This document shows, one piece after another, positions 25,457-33,160 of a stretch of 33,730 nucleotides of DNA (positions within the stretch are counted from its first letter, which is position 1; each line of letters opens with the position of its first letter). The notes beneath the pieces are model-generated. The model worked only from the letters and a program-made list of their open reading frames with translations. It was not told the origin of the DNA and did no database searches. Origin of the DNA: Rhodospirillaceae bacterium TMED23 (GTDB lineage: Bacteria > Pseudomonadota > Alphaproteobacteria > Rhodospirillales > UBA2165). Made by a program: the position numbers and the translations under genes. The stretch spans positions 164,525-198,254 of the forward strand of contig NHCC01000014.1 in assembly GCA_002168115.1 (NCBI GenBank), in the 5' to 3' direction.

Positions 25457-27091
25457 TCATTCATCGTCTTTAAGGGTACGTACCTCCGTATTCATATCAA
25501 CATCGCTACGACGGCGTTGCGCATTGTTTTTTCCAGTTTGCCAGTAATCGCTCTTCGCAGCGAGTTTTGCCATATATTCAAATTCCTCAGTCCACTCTCC
25601 TAAATCATACCCGTGCCAAGGAGATTCTCTTTTTAGTTTCGGTAATCCCAATTCATCCCATATTTCTGCTGCGTTCTCCATAAATTCTTTTTTTGGTAGA
25701 GAAACTGGCGGAAATGTTCCCTTTAAAGTGGCATCAATTAAAACCGAAGCATCCTCTGGATCCAATAAATTTCGTGGGCCATGTCCAGCATCCTGATGTT
25801 TAATAACCTCTAAATCATGTTGAGGCTTGCAACGATAAGCCATTGCCCAAAAAAGTGCGTCAGCATTCTCACCATCAATATCTTCATTAACTGCAATAAT
25901 CCATTTACCTTCAGACTGTCTAAAAGATGCTAAACCATACATCGCCCGCCAAATTTCAGTCCTTGGAGTATCTCTCTTAAAAATAATAGCATGAACCCGA
26001 TGTAATGATGTCAGTGGCTCATGGGCCTTAACACTGATAACAGTTTTAATACCTAGAGTATCTCTTAGATACGATGTATTTCTGGACTCATAAGAAAATC
26101 GACGGATAACACTAGACTCGCTCGGGGCAACTTGACTAACCCAAGAAGTAATAACAGCAGCTTTTTTTCGAGTAATAGCCGTTATATCCATAAAACCATT
26201 ATATTCCTGCAGATTTACGTATCCATGTGACTCTCCGAAAGGTGCTTCAGGTTCTAAATATTCCGTATCAATAAAACCCTCTATAACTACTTCAGCATCC
26301 GCTGGCACTAAGATGTCAACAGTATGGGCTTTTACGAGTTCAAGAGGTTTTCCCACTAAAGCACCAGCGACTTCTAATTCATCTAAACCTTCAGGTACTT
26401 TTTGGACCGATGCATATGATATTACGGGCGCGCATCCTATTACCACTGCACAAGGCATTTTCTTTCCAAGCGCTTTCCATGAGAGCCAGTTTATATAACC
26501 ACCAGTCCTAAGTTCTGTTGAAGTGTTTATACCTAATCGGTCAGGAGCTTTTATTTGACCCCGATAGTTTCCCATATTTTGGATGCCTGTATTGGGATCC
26601 TTTGTAATATAATGAGAAGATGATGTATAAGGGGCATTGTCCCAACCTGGTGTTGAGATAGGGATCGGAAGATCGTCAAGACCCTTCCCATTATTTAGAT
26701 CTGCGCCCTGGTAGATAAGTTCATGGCATGCAGCATATTTGCTATTTATTATTTTCGGCGGAAGAGGTTTGTCTATTGCAGCCGACCATTTCGCATTTGT
26801 TTCGTCTAGTTTGCAACCAATTCCGATTTCATAGATAGCAGGGCTACCCGCAAGGCCGCATACTAAGACTGGGATATCATACTTGCGACCTTTACTGTCT
26901 ATTACATTAGAAAATAACCATGCTTTTCGCTCATTCTCGGCAATTCCTCCTCTGTATTGCCACCGAACCAGCGGATGCATCTCAGTATCTTTATTGATTT
27001 GACGATCGACTTCAATTAGCAGTCCGGCTTTTTTTAAAGCCTTAATATGTTCACGTATGTTATTATATGTATTTCCATTTTTCTTTGTCAT
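25457..27091 (-). CDS. UbiD-family prenylated-FMN-dependent decarboxylase
   Basis: Reversible (de)carboxylase acting on aromatic, heteroaromatic or alpha,beta-unsaturated acids with prenylated FMN made by a UbiX protein (not in this window). In the 544-residue protein the cofactor and metal segment QNMGNYRGQ (171-179) supplies Asn172 and Arg177; the E-R-E triad is completed by Glu282 and Glu287 in PEAPFGES. The C-terminal part has DPEDASVLIDATLKG and the DLGEWTEEFE tail. It differs from housekeeping UbiD in its partner: its ATG overlaps the stop of the ThDP-enzyme gene as TAATG, with no visible ribosome-binding site, so it is probably translated by reinitiation and works in the same pathway. 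A ubiquinone role is possible but less likely given the neighbours. Confidence 0.9.
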   Translation of the reverse strand: MTKKNGNTYNNIREHIKALKKAGLLIEVDRQINKDTEMHPLVRWQYRGGIAENERKAWLFSNVIDSKGRKYDIPVLVCGLAGSPAIYEIGIGCKLDETNAKWSAAIDKPLPPKIINSKYAACHELIYQGADLNNGKGLDDLPIPISTPGWDNAPYTSSSHYITKDPNTGIQNMGNYRGQIKAPDRLGINTSTELRTGGYINWLSWKALGKKMPCAVVIGCAPVISYASVQKVPEGLDELEVAGALVGKPLELVKAHTVDILVPADAEVVIEGFIDTEYLEPEAPFGESHGYVNLQEYNGFMDITAITRKKAAVITSWVSQVAPSESSVIRRFSYESRNTSYLRDTLGIKTVISVKAHEPLTSLHRVHAIIFKRDTPRTEIWRAMYGLASFRQSEGKWIIAVNEDIDGENADALFWAMAYRCKPQHDLEVIKHQDAGHGPRNLLDPEDASVLIDATLKGTFPPVSLPKKEFMENAAEIWDELGLPKLKRESPWHGYDLGEWTEEFEYMAKLAAKSDYWQTGKNNAQRRRSDVDMNTEVRTLKDDE

Positions 27092-28890
27092 TAAAGCATC
27101 GTTCTAACATCGACAACAGCAACGTTACCCATCTCTAATTGTTCTACCGCTTCTTTAAATACTTTTGAAAGATCTCTAGGATTGCTTATTGGGCCTTCTG
27201 ACCACCCCCCATAACTTCTAACCATTGTTGCGTAATCTGTTGCTGGTTCTGCCATACGTTGTCCAATCCATGCGTTTTCAACAGGTCTATTTCTTTTTTT
27301 TGCTATATTCCTTTGATGAAATTCATCATTTCCCCAACTATTATTATTATTAATAGCAATAAGAACGGGTATTTTGTAATGAACCGCCGTCCAGATCGCT
27401 CCAGACCCCATTTGAAAGTCACCATCTCCCATTATAGCTATTGGAAGTTTCCCTTGTTCTCGATAGGCAAGAGCTGCTCCAACGGCCGCTGCCGGACCAT
27501 AACCGACACCCCCACCACCATCAGCTCCTAGGTATTGACCTGATTTTGAAAAATTCCATAAACCTTCTGGAAAGCTCCTATGATTACGAACCGGTAAAAC
27601 CCAGTCCTTATTCTTAACGGCCTCATATAGCTCAAAGGTAAGACGACCTGTACTTATCGGTTCGGAGTCCCAGGTATCATTCCATTTTTCTTTTTGCTCT
27701 TGCCTTAGTATCTTATGTCTTTTGCTAATCGAAACTTTCCTATCTTCAATAACTTTAATAGTGGCTGGATTATTAGATAGTTGATTTTTAATAGCAGAAA
27801 TTAATTGTTTTATCCCATAAGTTGGATCACAATCAATTTGCAAGTCCACTGCCGCCTGAGGCCCACCGGCATTCGACCATGAGCTGGTAATTAAATTTTC
27901 AAGTGTCATTTCAATTATTTTTTGTCCGGGTCTACCTCTTAAGTCTTTGTTATGCGCCCCCGCAGCTGTTGTTGTATCCACACAATCGATCGCTAGAATA
28001 AGATCTGCTGTTTCTCTTATCTTAGGATCACCATTTAAATTCTGAGGGTGAAAAGTTGGCATGCACACAACGGCTCTATCCTCAACATAATTTGATCCCG
28101 AAATTTCAACGAGTTCAATGAGTATCTCACTTGTTTGGGTCTCACGTCCAAATCGTCCACCTACAATTAATGGATTTTCAGCAGCTATTAGCATTCTTGC
28201 TGCCTCTTCGATAGCTTCAATATTGGCTGAAATTGGTCCAGGTGCTTGATAACAATTGAACGATGCATCGGGTATTATTAAATTTTCTGGCAAAGGGTCC
28301 TCTTGTAAACCAAGGTCTAGAGAAACATAAGTCGGGGCTTGAGGTTTTGATTTTGCTATTTTATTTGCCTTCAACATTGTATCGATTGCTGATTGCAGTG
28401 TAACTGGATCCATCGACCATTTCGTAAATGGTTTTACTAAATCACATTGCATACTCGCAGTATGTGTCCAATCAATGGGGCGACGCCGAGAAGGGTCTTG
28501 TGGCCCGCTACCGCCAAATATAACAACTGGTACGCGATCTACCCAAGCATCAAATACACTAACGGATGCGCACATTAGACCTACTAGGTCGTGTATCACA
28601 CATGCAGCTGCGCTCTCTGACGCCTTAGCATACCCATGAGCCATGGCAACCACGATTGATTCGTGATCGCACATGATCATTTCGGGGTTTTGATTGCGGC
28701 GGTGATTTATCAGTGAGTCATGAAGCCCTCGGTAGCTAGAACCGGGCAAAACAAAAATATGTTTAAAACCCATATCTGATATCACATCTGCCATGACATC
28801 AGAACCATATTCTGGTTTTAATTCATTATCAGGTAAATTAATCGGTGTCTCTGGATACTTCATTGATCCGTAGTCAGAACTTTTATCCAT
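27091..28890 (-). CDS. ThDP-dependent enzyme, 2-oxoacid decarboxylase / acetolactate synthase-like
   Basis: Thiamine-diphosphate enzyme of 599 residues. The N-terminal Pyr domain holds the activating Glu77 in CDHESIVVAMAHGYA; a central Rossmann-like domain follows; the C-terminal PP domain has the cofactor motif GDGDFQMGSG (488-497) to NNNNSWGNDE (514-523). The family includes acetolactate synthase, benzoylformate decarboxylase, sulfopyruvate decarboxylase and oxalyl-CoA decarboxylase, and I cannot place it in any one of these. No FAD-site-specific signature of AHAS and no regulatory subunit gene are evident, so a decarboxylase or carboligase in catabolism is likelier than branched-chain biosynthesis. 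ATG 28890 has GGGGGAT about 8 bases upstream. It is coupled to the UbiD gene and divergent from the hydroxyacid oxidase, whose 2-oxoacid product could be its substrate. Confidence 0.87.
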   Translation of the reverse strand: MDKSSDYGSMKYPETPINLPDNELKPEYGSDVMADVISDMGFKHIFVLPGSSYRGLHDSLINHRRNQNPEMIMCDHESIVVAMAHGYAKASESAAACVIHDLVGLMCASVSVFDAWVDRVPVVIFGGSGPQDPSRRRPIDWTHTASMQCDLVKPFTKWSMDPVTLQSAIDTMLKANKIAKSKPQAPTYVSLDLGLQEDPLPENLIIPDASFNCYQAPGPISANIEAIEEAARMLIAAENPLIVGGRFGRETQTSEILIELVEISGSNYVEDRAVVCMPTFHPQNLNGDPKIRETADLILAIDCVDTTTAAGAHNKDLRGRPGQKIIEMTLENLITSSWSNAGGPQAAVDLQIDCDPTYGIKQLISAIKNQLSNNPATIKVIEDRKVSISKRHKILRQEQKEKWNDTWDSEPISTGRLTFELYEAVKNKDWVLPVRNHRSFPEGLWNFSKSGQYLGADGGGGVGYGPAAAVGAALAYREQGKLPIAIMGDGDFQMGSGAIWTAVHYKIPVLIAINNNNSWGNDEFHQRNIAKKRNRPVENAWIGQRMAEPATDYATMVRSYGGWSEGPISNPRDLSKVFKEAVEQLEMGNVAVVDVRTML

Positions 28891-28988
28891 TTTTGTGATC
28901 CCCCAATTTAGAATTTAACTATTCATAAATAATATCTATTAAAGCCCATTAATTTTTCTAATCGTGGTATAAAATATTATTTTATTTT

Positions 28989-29005
28989 AATAGTATCAAA
29001 CTATT
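28989..29005. promoter_or_regulatory. Palindromic candidate operator in a divergent promoter region
   Basis: AATAGT and ACTATT are exact reverse complements around ATCAA; the inner part has the T-N11-A form often seen in LysR-type regulator sites. It lies in the 217-base gap between the ThDP-enzyme gene and the hydroxyacid oxidase gene, about 80-90 bases upstream of a possible start for the latter. No regulator gene is present nearby, so this is suggestive only. Confidence 0.3.
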
Positions 29006-29045
29006 TTAGATTCAAAATATTACAAGGTTACATCTAATTTTTGAC

Positions 29046-29074
29046 TTTTAAGCTTTGTAAGTAGCGGATATAAA
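29046..29074 (+). promoter_or_regulatory. Candidate promoter of the hydroxyacid oxidase gene
   Basis: A good -10, TATAAA (29069-29074), with a poor -35, TTTTAA, at 17 bases; TTGACT at 29041 is closer to consensus but 22 bases away. The weak -35 fits a promoter that needs an activator. The leader would be about 27 bases and carries AGGAGGG (29094-29100). Confidence 0.3.
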
Positions 29075-29107
29075 TTAGAAATAGACTTTGATTAGGAGGG
29101 TGTTCAA

Positions 29108-30205
29108 GTGCAAAAGAAAGTTAGTGATATACAAACTAATGGTGAATTCATAAAAATAGCTCGCACGAACCTAGATCAAGAAAATTGGGATTATTTAATA
29201 GGTGGTGGCGAATCTGAGACAACTTTATTACGTAATCGGCAATCAATTGACTCGCTAGCATTCAGGCCACGTGTCATGCGAAACGTTGTTAATATTGATA
29301 CTTCGACGGATTTTTTGGGCTCAAAACTAAGAATACCCGTATTTCTTGCGCCGATTGGGTCTTTGCAAAGATTTACCGAAAGGGGAGGAATAACTACTAG
29401 CTCTGCAGCACATGAATTTGGTATCCCAGCTTTTATTAGTTCGGTAACCAAACCAGATGTGCGAGAAATTCGGGAAACTACGAATGGTGATTTATTCTTT
29501 CAGCTTTATGTCCGCGATGATATGGATTGGATTCTAAGTTTTGTTGATCTAGCTTTGGAACTCGGTTGCAAGGGTTTTTGTTTAACTGCTGATACTGCAA
29601 ATTATGGGCGCCGAGAACGAGATAAAATTAAAGGCTTTGAGCCACGGCGAGCTCGAACCAATACAAAATCAGACGGTTTTGTTTACCAAGCAGCACTAGA
29701 TTGGGACGTCGTTGATATAATTAGGAAACATTCATCGATACCGCTTTTAGTCAAAGGTATTGTTACCGCAGAGGATGCTATTCTAGCGGTCGAGCATAGT
29801 GTCGAAGTTATTTATATTTCAAATCATGGTGGTAGACAGCTTGATCACGGAAGAGGTTCGATCGATATAATAACAGAAGTTGTTAATGCTGTTAATGGAA
29901 AAGCCAAAGTAATTGTTGATGGAGGTTTCTGCAGGGGCACTGATATTGCAAAAGCTATGGCACTAGGAGCCGACGCCGTTGGTATTGGTAAAATGTATGG
30001 TTTAGCTGCTTCAGCTGGAGATGGGGAGGCGGTGATTCGAATGCTAGAAATTCTTGAGGAAGAATTCAGGCTAGCACTGGCTTTACTGGGCGTGACTTCT
30101 CCTAAAGAACTTTGCCCAGAACATCTTCAGGCTGTTCAGCCTGTTCGATCACCTAGCTTTAGCAGCGCCTTTCCGCATTTTGACATTGAAAAATATGAGT
30201 ACTAA
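29108..30205 (+). CDS. FMN-dependent alpha-hydroxyacid oxidase/dehydrogenase (L-lactate / glycolate / mandelate family)
   Basis: TIM-barrel flavoenzyme of 365 residues that oxidises L-2-hydroxyacids to 2-oxoacids. By alignment to spinach glycolate oxidase all catalytic positions are present: Tyr29, Tyr134 (FQLYV), Asp162 (TADT), Lys216 (LLVKG), His240 and Arg243 (SNHGGRQLD). The FMN-phosphate site is altered: the DGGxR motif reads DGGFC (271-275) and the later IGR reads IGK (293-295). GTG 29108 has a strong AGGAGGG seven bases upstream. The gene stands alone on the plus strand, divergent from the ThDP-enzyme/UbiD pair and ending 7 bases from the convergent permease gene. Whether it reduces oxygen or a quinone/cytochrome cannot be told. 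Confidence 0.92.
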   Translation: MQKKVSDIQTNGEFIKIARTNLDQENWDYLIGGGESETTLLRNRQSIDSLAFRPRVMRNVVNIDTSTDFLGSKLRIPVFLAPIGSLQRFTERGGITTSSAAHEFGIPAFISSVTKPDVREIRETTNGDLFFQLYVRDDMDWILSFVDLALELGCKGFCLTADTANYGRRERDKIKGFEPRRARTNTKSDGFVYQAALDWDVVDIIRKHSSIPLLVKGIVTAEDAILAVEHSVEVIYISNHGGRQLDHGRGSIDIITEVVNAVNGKAKVIVDGGFCRGTDIAKAMALGADAVGIGKMYGLAASAGDGEAVIRMLEILEEEFRLALALLGVTSPKELCPEHLQAVQPVRSPSFSSAFPHFDIEKYEY

Positions 30206-30212
30206 TATTTTT

Positions 30213-32309
30213 TTAGAATAAGTTAAACTCTCTAATACTTCGTAATACTGGGAACCATGATCCAATTGTTGCAAGTGGCCAAAGTACTTTAAGAACCGAA
30301 TGAAATAAAAGATAACATAATCCCCACATAATAGAGCTTATTGTTAATGTAACTCTCCAACTTTCTTTCGCTTCTAATCTCATATAAGAAATTACAAAGA
30401 CTAATATAGCGGGTAATAGGCCTATAAGTTGAGCAATAACTACATAGCTTATACACCATAGTAAGTATCGCCCTGCCCGGCTATATATTACCTTCGAGGT
30501 AAGATTTCCGTAATCTGCCTGAATATCAAAATGCGTTGTTTCTTCTCCAGTTTGTTGGCCAGGAACGCTTGCGATGTTATCTGTATTTTTAAGAGGAGAT
30601 TTAAAAAGGCATGAACTAATATGAGAGAAGCTTATTATTATTCCAAATATACCAAGCAGCATTGGAATTAATTTGGCATCCATTTCCCATTCTTCGGAAG
30701 TAATTAACGCAAAAGTAAAAACAAGTCCAAATACCAGTGTAAATAAAAAATCCGGATTTGATAAGTAATCTTTTTGAAAACTAATTTTGATTTGTTTATT
30801 CTGCGATTTTCTTCGTTTTCGAAATTTTTGAATTACAGGCGATATTACTGAAATAAAGGTAATTATTAGTATTATAATAACAACGGGGCGACTTAGCCAC
30901 TCAAATTCCCATCGGCTGTATGAAATGTATAAATATCTCTCGATCAAAGCGCCCAGAACAAATCCAAGAACGAGCGGGGGTCTGGGCCATCTCAAACGTT
31001 TCATCAACCAACCGAGCATGCCGAAACCGATTAATACATATAGGTCTGCCCAATCTTTGTGCCCTTGGAAGGCACCCAAAAATACAATGGCGAGAACAAC
31101 TGGGACCAAAATACCAGGTCTTATAATAGCTATCTTCGCAAGTCGATTTGCAAAAATAAAACATAACCCGGCTCCAAAAATATTAGCAAATGCCACAGAC
31201 CAGACCATGGTATATGTAAGATCTAAGTTTTCTGATAACATTTTGGGACCAGGAACTATTCCATGGATTAAAAAGGCGCCAAGCAATAAGGCCATTGAGG
31301 CAGATCCCGGAACACCAAATGCTATAGTCGGAACTAGAGCTCCTCCTTCTTTAGCATTATTAGAGCTTTCTGATGCTATAACACCTCTAATATCTCCTTT
31401 GCCGAATGTTTTCTGTGCATCTTTCTCGGTCCTCGCTGCATGTCCATAGGCTACCCAATCTACGACTGACGCTCCTATGCCAGGAATAGACCCTAGAACT
31501 GATCCAATAACACCACATCTTAGTACCAAGAACCAGTTTTTGAAAACGTCTTTTACACCCTCAATTTGACCTTTTTTACCAAAATTTTTTGTATCTCCCG
31601 AGACTGTTTTTCTAGTAATCATTAAATCAGCTAATTCAGGAATAGCAAAAATACCCAGCGCAAAAGGAACTAAGGGGAGACCATCCCATAGATATTGAGT
31701 ATCAAAAGCCCATCTAATTGTTCCAGTTTGTTGGTCATCGCCTATGGTTGAAATTAGAATTCCCAGCGCTGCTGCTAAAAGACCTTTTGCTACTGAAGAA
31801 CCAGACAAAACCGCTACTAATGAAAGCCCAAATATACAAATTGCAAACATTTCAGGCTGAGAAAACGATAACATGAAAGGTCGCAAAACAGGGACACTGA
31901 CGGCCAATAAAAGCGCTCCAAATAAACCACCTAAAACAGATGCTGTGAAGGCAGCGCCAAATGCTCTACTAGCTTCGCCTTTTCGGGCTAATGGGTATCC
32001 GTCTAATATTGTTGCCGCTGATCCTGATGTGCCCGGAACACCGAACAAAACTGCCGGTATCGTATCAGAAGTGACAGTAACTGATCCTAAACCTAGCATC
32101 ATTGCAATGGCCGCGTATGGATCCATTGCATATGTGAATGGTAAAAGCAATGAAAGACCAACCAGTCCACCCAAACCAGGAATTACGCCTATCACTAGGC
32201 CCATTAGTACGCCAGATATTAAAAAAATAATTCTTGATGGATCAGAAATAATATCTAAGGCCTGTAAAGCCATAGTGAGCATTGAATCAATACCTACACC
32301 CGATTCCAT
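30213..32309 (-). CDS. Tripartite tricarboxylate transporter permease, TctA-TctB fusion
   Basis: Membrane permease of the TTT family, which imports citrate, other carboxylates or aromatic acids using a periplasmic binding protein (TctC). The protein has about 698 residues. The first 500 are TctA with its internal repeat: VIPGLGGLVGLSLLLP and FGVPGTSGSAATILDGYPLA in the first half, SIPGIGASVVDWVAYGHA and FGVPGSASMALLLGAFLI in the second. After a Lys/Arg-rich linker (about 490-510) comes a TctB-like domain of four hydrophobic segments. TctA and TctB are usually separate genes, so this is a fusion. Two tandem ATGs (32312, 32309) follow GGAG; the second has the better spacing. No tctC gene is in the window. 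Confidence 0.9.
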   Translation of the reverse strand: MESGVGIDSMLTMALQALDIISDPSRIIFLISGVLMGLVIGVIPGLGGLVGLSLLLPFTYAMDPYAAIAMMLGLGSVTVTSDTIPAVLFGVPGTSGSAATILDGYPLARKGEASRAFGAAFTASVLGGLFGALLLAVSVPVLRPFMLSFSQPEMFAICIFGLSLVAVLSGSSVAKGLLAAALGILISTIGDDQQTGTIRWAFDTQYLWDGLPLVPFALGIFAIPELADLMITRKTVSGDTKNFGKKGQIEGVKDVFKNWFLVLRCGVIGSVLGSIPGIGASVVDWVAYGHAARTEKDAQKTFGKGDIRGVIASESSNNAKEGGALVPTIAFGVPGSASMALLLGAFLIHGIVPGPKMLSENLDLTYTMVWSVAFANIFGAGLCFIFANRLAKIAIIRPGILVPVVLAIVFLGAFQGHKDWADLYVLIGFGMLGWLMKRLRWPRPPLVLGFVLGALIERYLYISYSRWEFEWLSRPVVIIILIITFISVISPVIQKFRKRRKSQNKQIKISFQKDYLSNPDFLFTLVFGLVFTFALITSEEWEMDAKLIPMLLGIFGIIISFSHISSCLFKSPLKNTDNIASVPGQQTGEETTHFDIQADYGNLTSKVIYSRAGRYLLWCISYVVIAQLIGLLPAILVFVISYMRLEAKESWRVTLTISSIMWGLCYLLFHSVLKVLWPLATIGSWFPVLRSIREFNLF

Positions 32310-32364
32310 CATAATTCTCCATTATCAAAGTTTTTTTTATAATTTTTATTTTTTAGATGTTTTC

Positions 32365-32395
32365 AATATAAAGTTTTTAATCAGTCTCTTGTCAA
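32365..32395 (-). promoter_or_regulatory. Candidate promoter of the TctA-TctB gene
   Basis: A perfect TTGACA on the minus strand (32395-32390) and, 18-19 bases on, TTATAT/TATATT (32371-32365), in the 100-base gap before the permease gene. The spacing is slightly long. It suggests that the permease can be transcribed separately from the crotonase gene upstream. Confidence 0.4.
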
Positions 32396-32412
32396 TCATT
32401 CTGTGTTTGCGT

Positions 32413-33144
32413 TTAGTTCCCCATCATGCCTTTAGATGTATTTATCGTAGCGTGCATATTCTGTGCAAATTGAGTAGCTTGTTCTATTGTCATCGACATA
32501 GCATTTGCAGTGTACTCTTTCACGCCAAGTATTGCAGGCATTGGTGTTTTATCTAGCGCTTTGCATAGAAGATTTAGGTGGTGGTCAAGTTTTCCATCGG
32601 GTACTACCTTGCTTACTAGGCCAAAAGCTAATGCAGTTGTGGCATCTATTTCCTCATTCGAATAAGTTAAATATAATATGCCTTTCCTTCCAACCCGGTC
32701 TATTAACGAGGACATGGCCATGGTTGGCATGATGTTGTGTCCCGTCTCAGGAAGTGCAAAAGAGGCGCTTTCTTCAGAAATAGTAATATCGCAAACTGAT
32801 GCCATCGCACAACCAAAGCCAAGTGCTCTACCTTGAGTTAGACTAATTATGGGAATTTTAGAGTGCCTTAAAGCACCATAAAAATTAAATATTACTTCAC
32901 TCCGGCGTTTTGCATCAAGGGCATCACTTGGTCTGCCAGATTCTCTGCCTGCTGAATCACGTCCAAGGCAGAAATCACTACCGCTACTTCGAACTACAAT
33001 ATATTTAGAGTTCATACTCGCTCCCTGAATTAATTTTGTAAATTCAATAGCCATTGTATCACTCATCAGGCCCCCGCAGTCGGCGCGGTCTATTGTAATA
33101 TAAGTACCATTACCGATTAACTCTGTGACTAAGTAGTTTGACAT
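32413..33144 (-). CDS. Enoyl-CoA hydratase/isomerase (crotonase) family protein
   Basis: Crotonase-fold protein of 243 residues from ATG 33144. The oxyanion-hole segments are DFCLGRD (57-63) and GRALGFGCAMA (105-115); the loop SFALPETGHNIMP has Glu133 at the place of rat crotonase Glu164. The second hydratase glutamate (Glu144) is Ala113 here (GCAMA for GCELA), so a classical hydratase mechanism is unlikely and an isomerase, lyase or other crotonase reaction is possible. The start is supported by AGAGAGG five bases upstream; the longer ORF to 33255 runs into the preceding gene and lacks family residues. It follows the molybdenum-hydroxylase gene by 16 bases, so the two form an operon. Confidence 0.87.
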   Translation of the reverse strand: MSNYLVTELIGNGTYITIDRADCGGLMSDTMAIEFTKLIQGASMNSKYIVVRSSGSDFCLGRDSAGRESGRPSDALDAKRRSEVIFNFYGALRHSKIPIISLTQGRALGFGCAMASVCDITISEESASFALPETGHNIMPTMAMSSLIDRVGRKGILYLTYSNEEIDATTALAFGLVSKVVPDGKLDHHLNLLCKALDKTPMPAILGVKEYTANAMSMTIEQATQFAQNMHATINTSKGMMGN

Positions 33145-33160
33145 TATGGCCTCTCTTCTA

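Noticed and set aside
30925-32556. Long + strand reading frames (174 and 227 codons) opposite the TctA-TctB and crotonase genes
   Set aside because: They mirror the codons of well-conserved minus-strand genes, show no domain or ribosome-binding site, and are expected shadows of a long membrane-protein gene.
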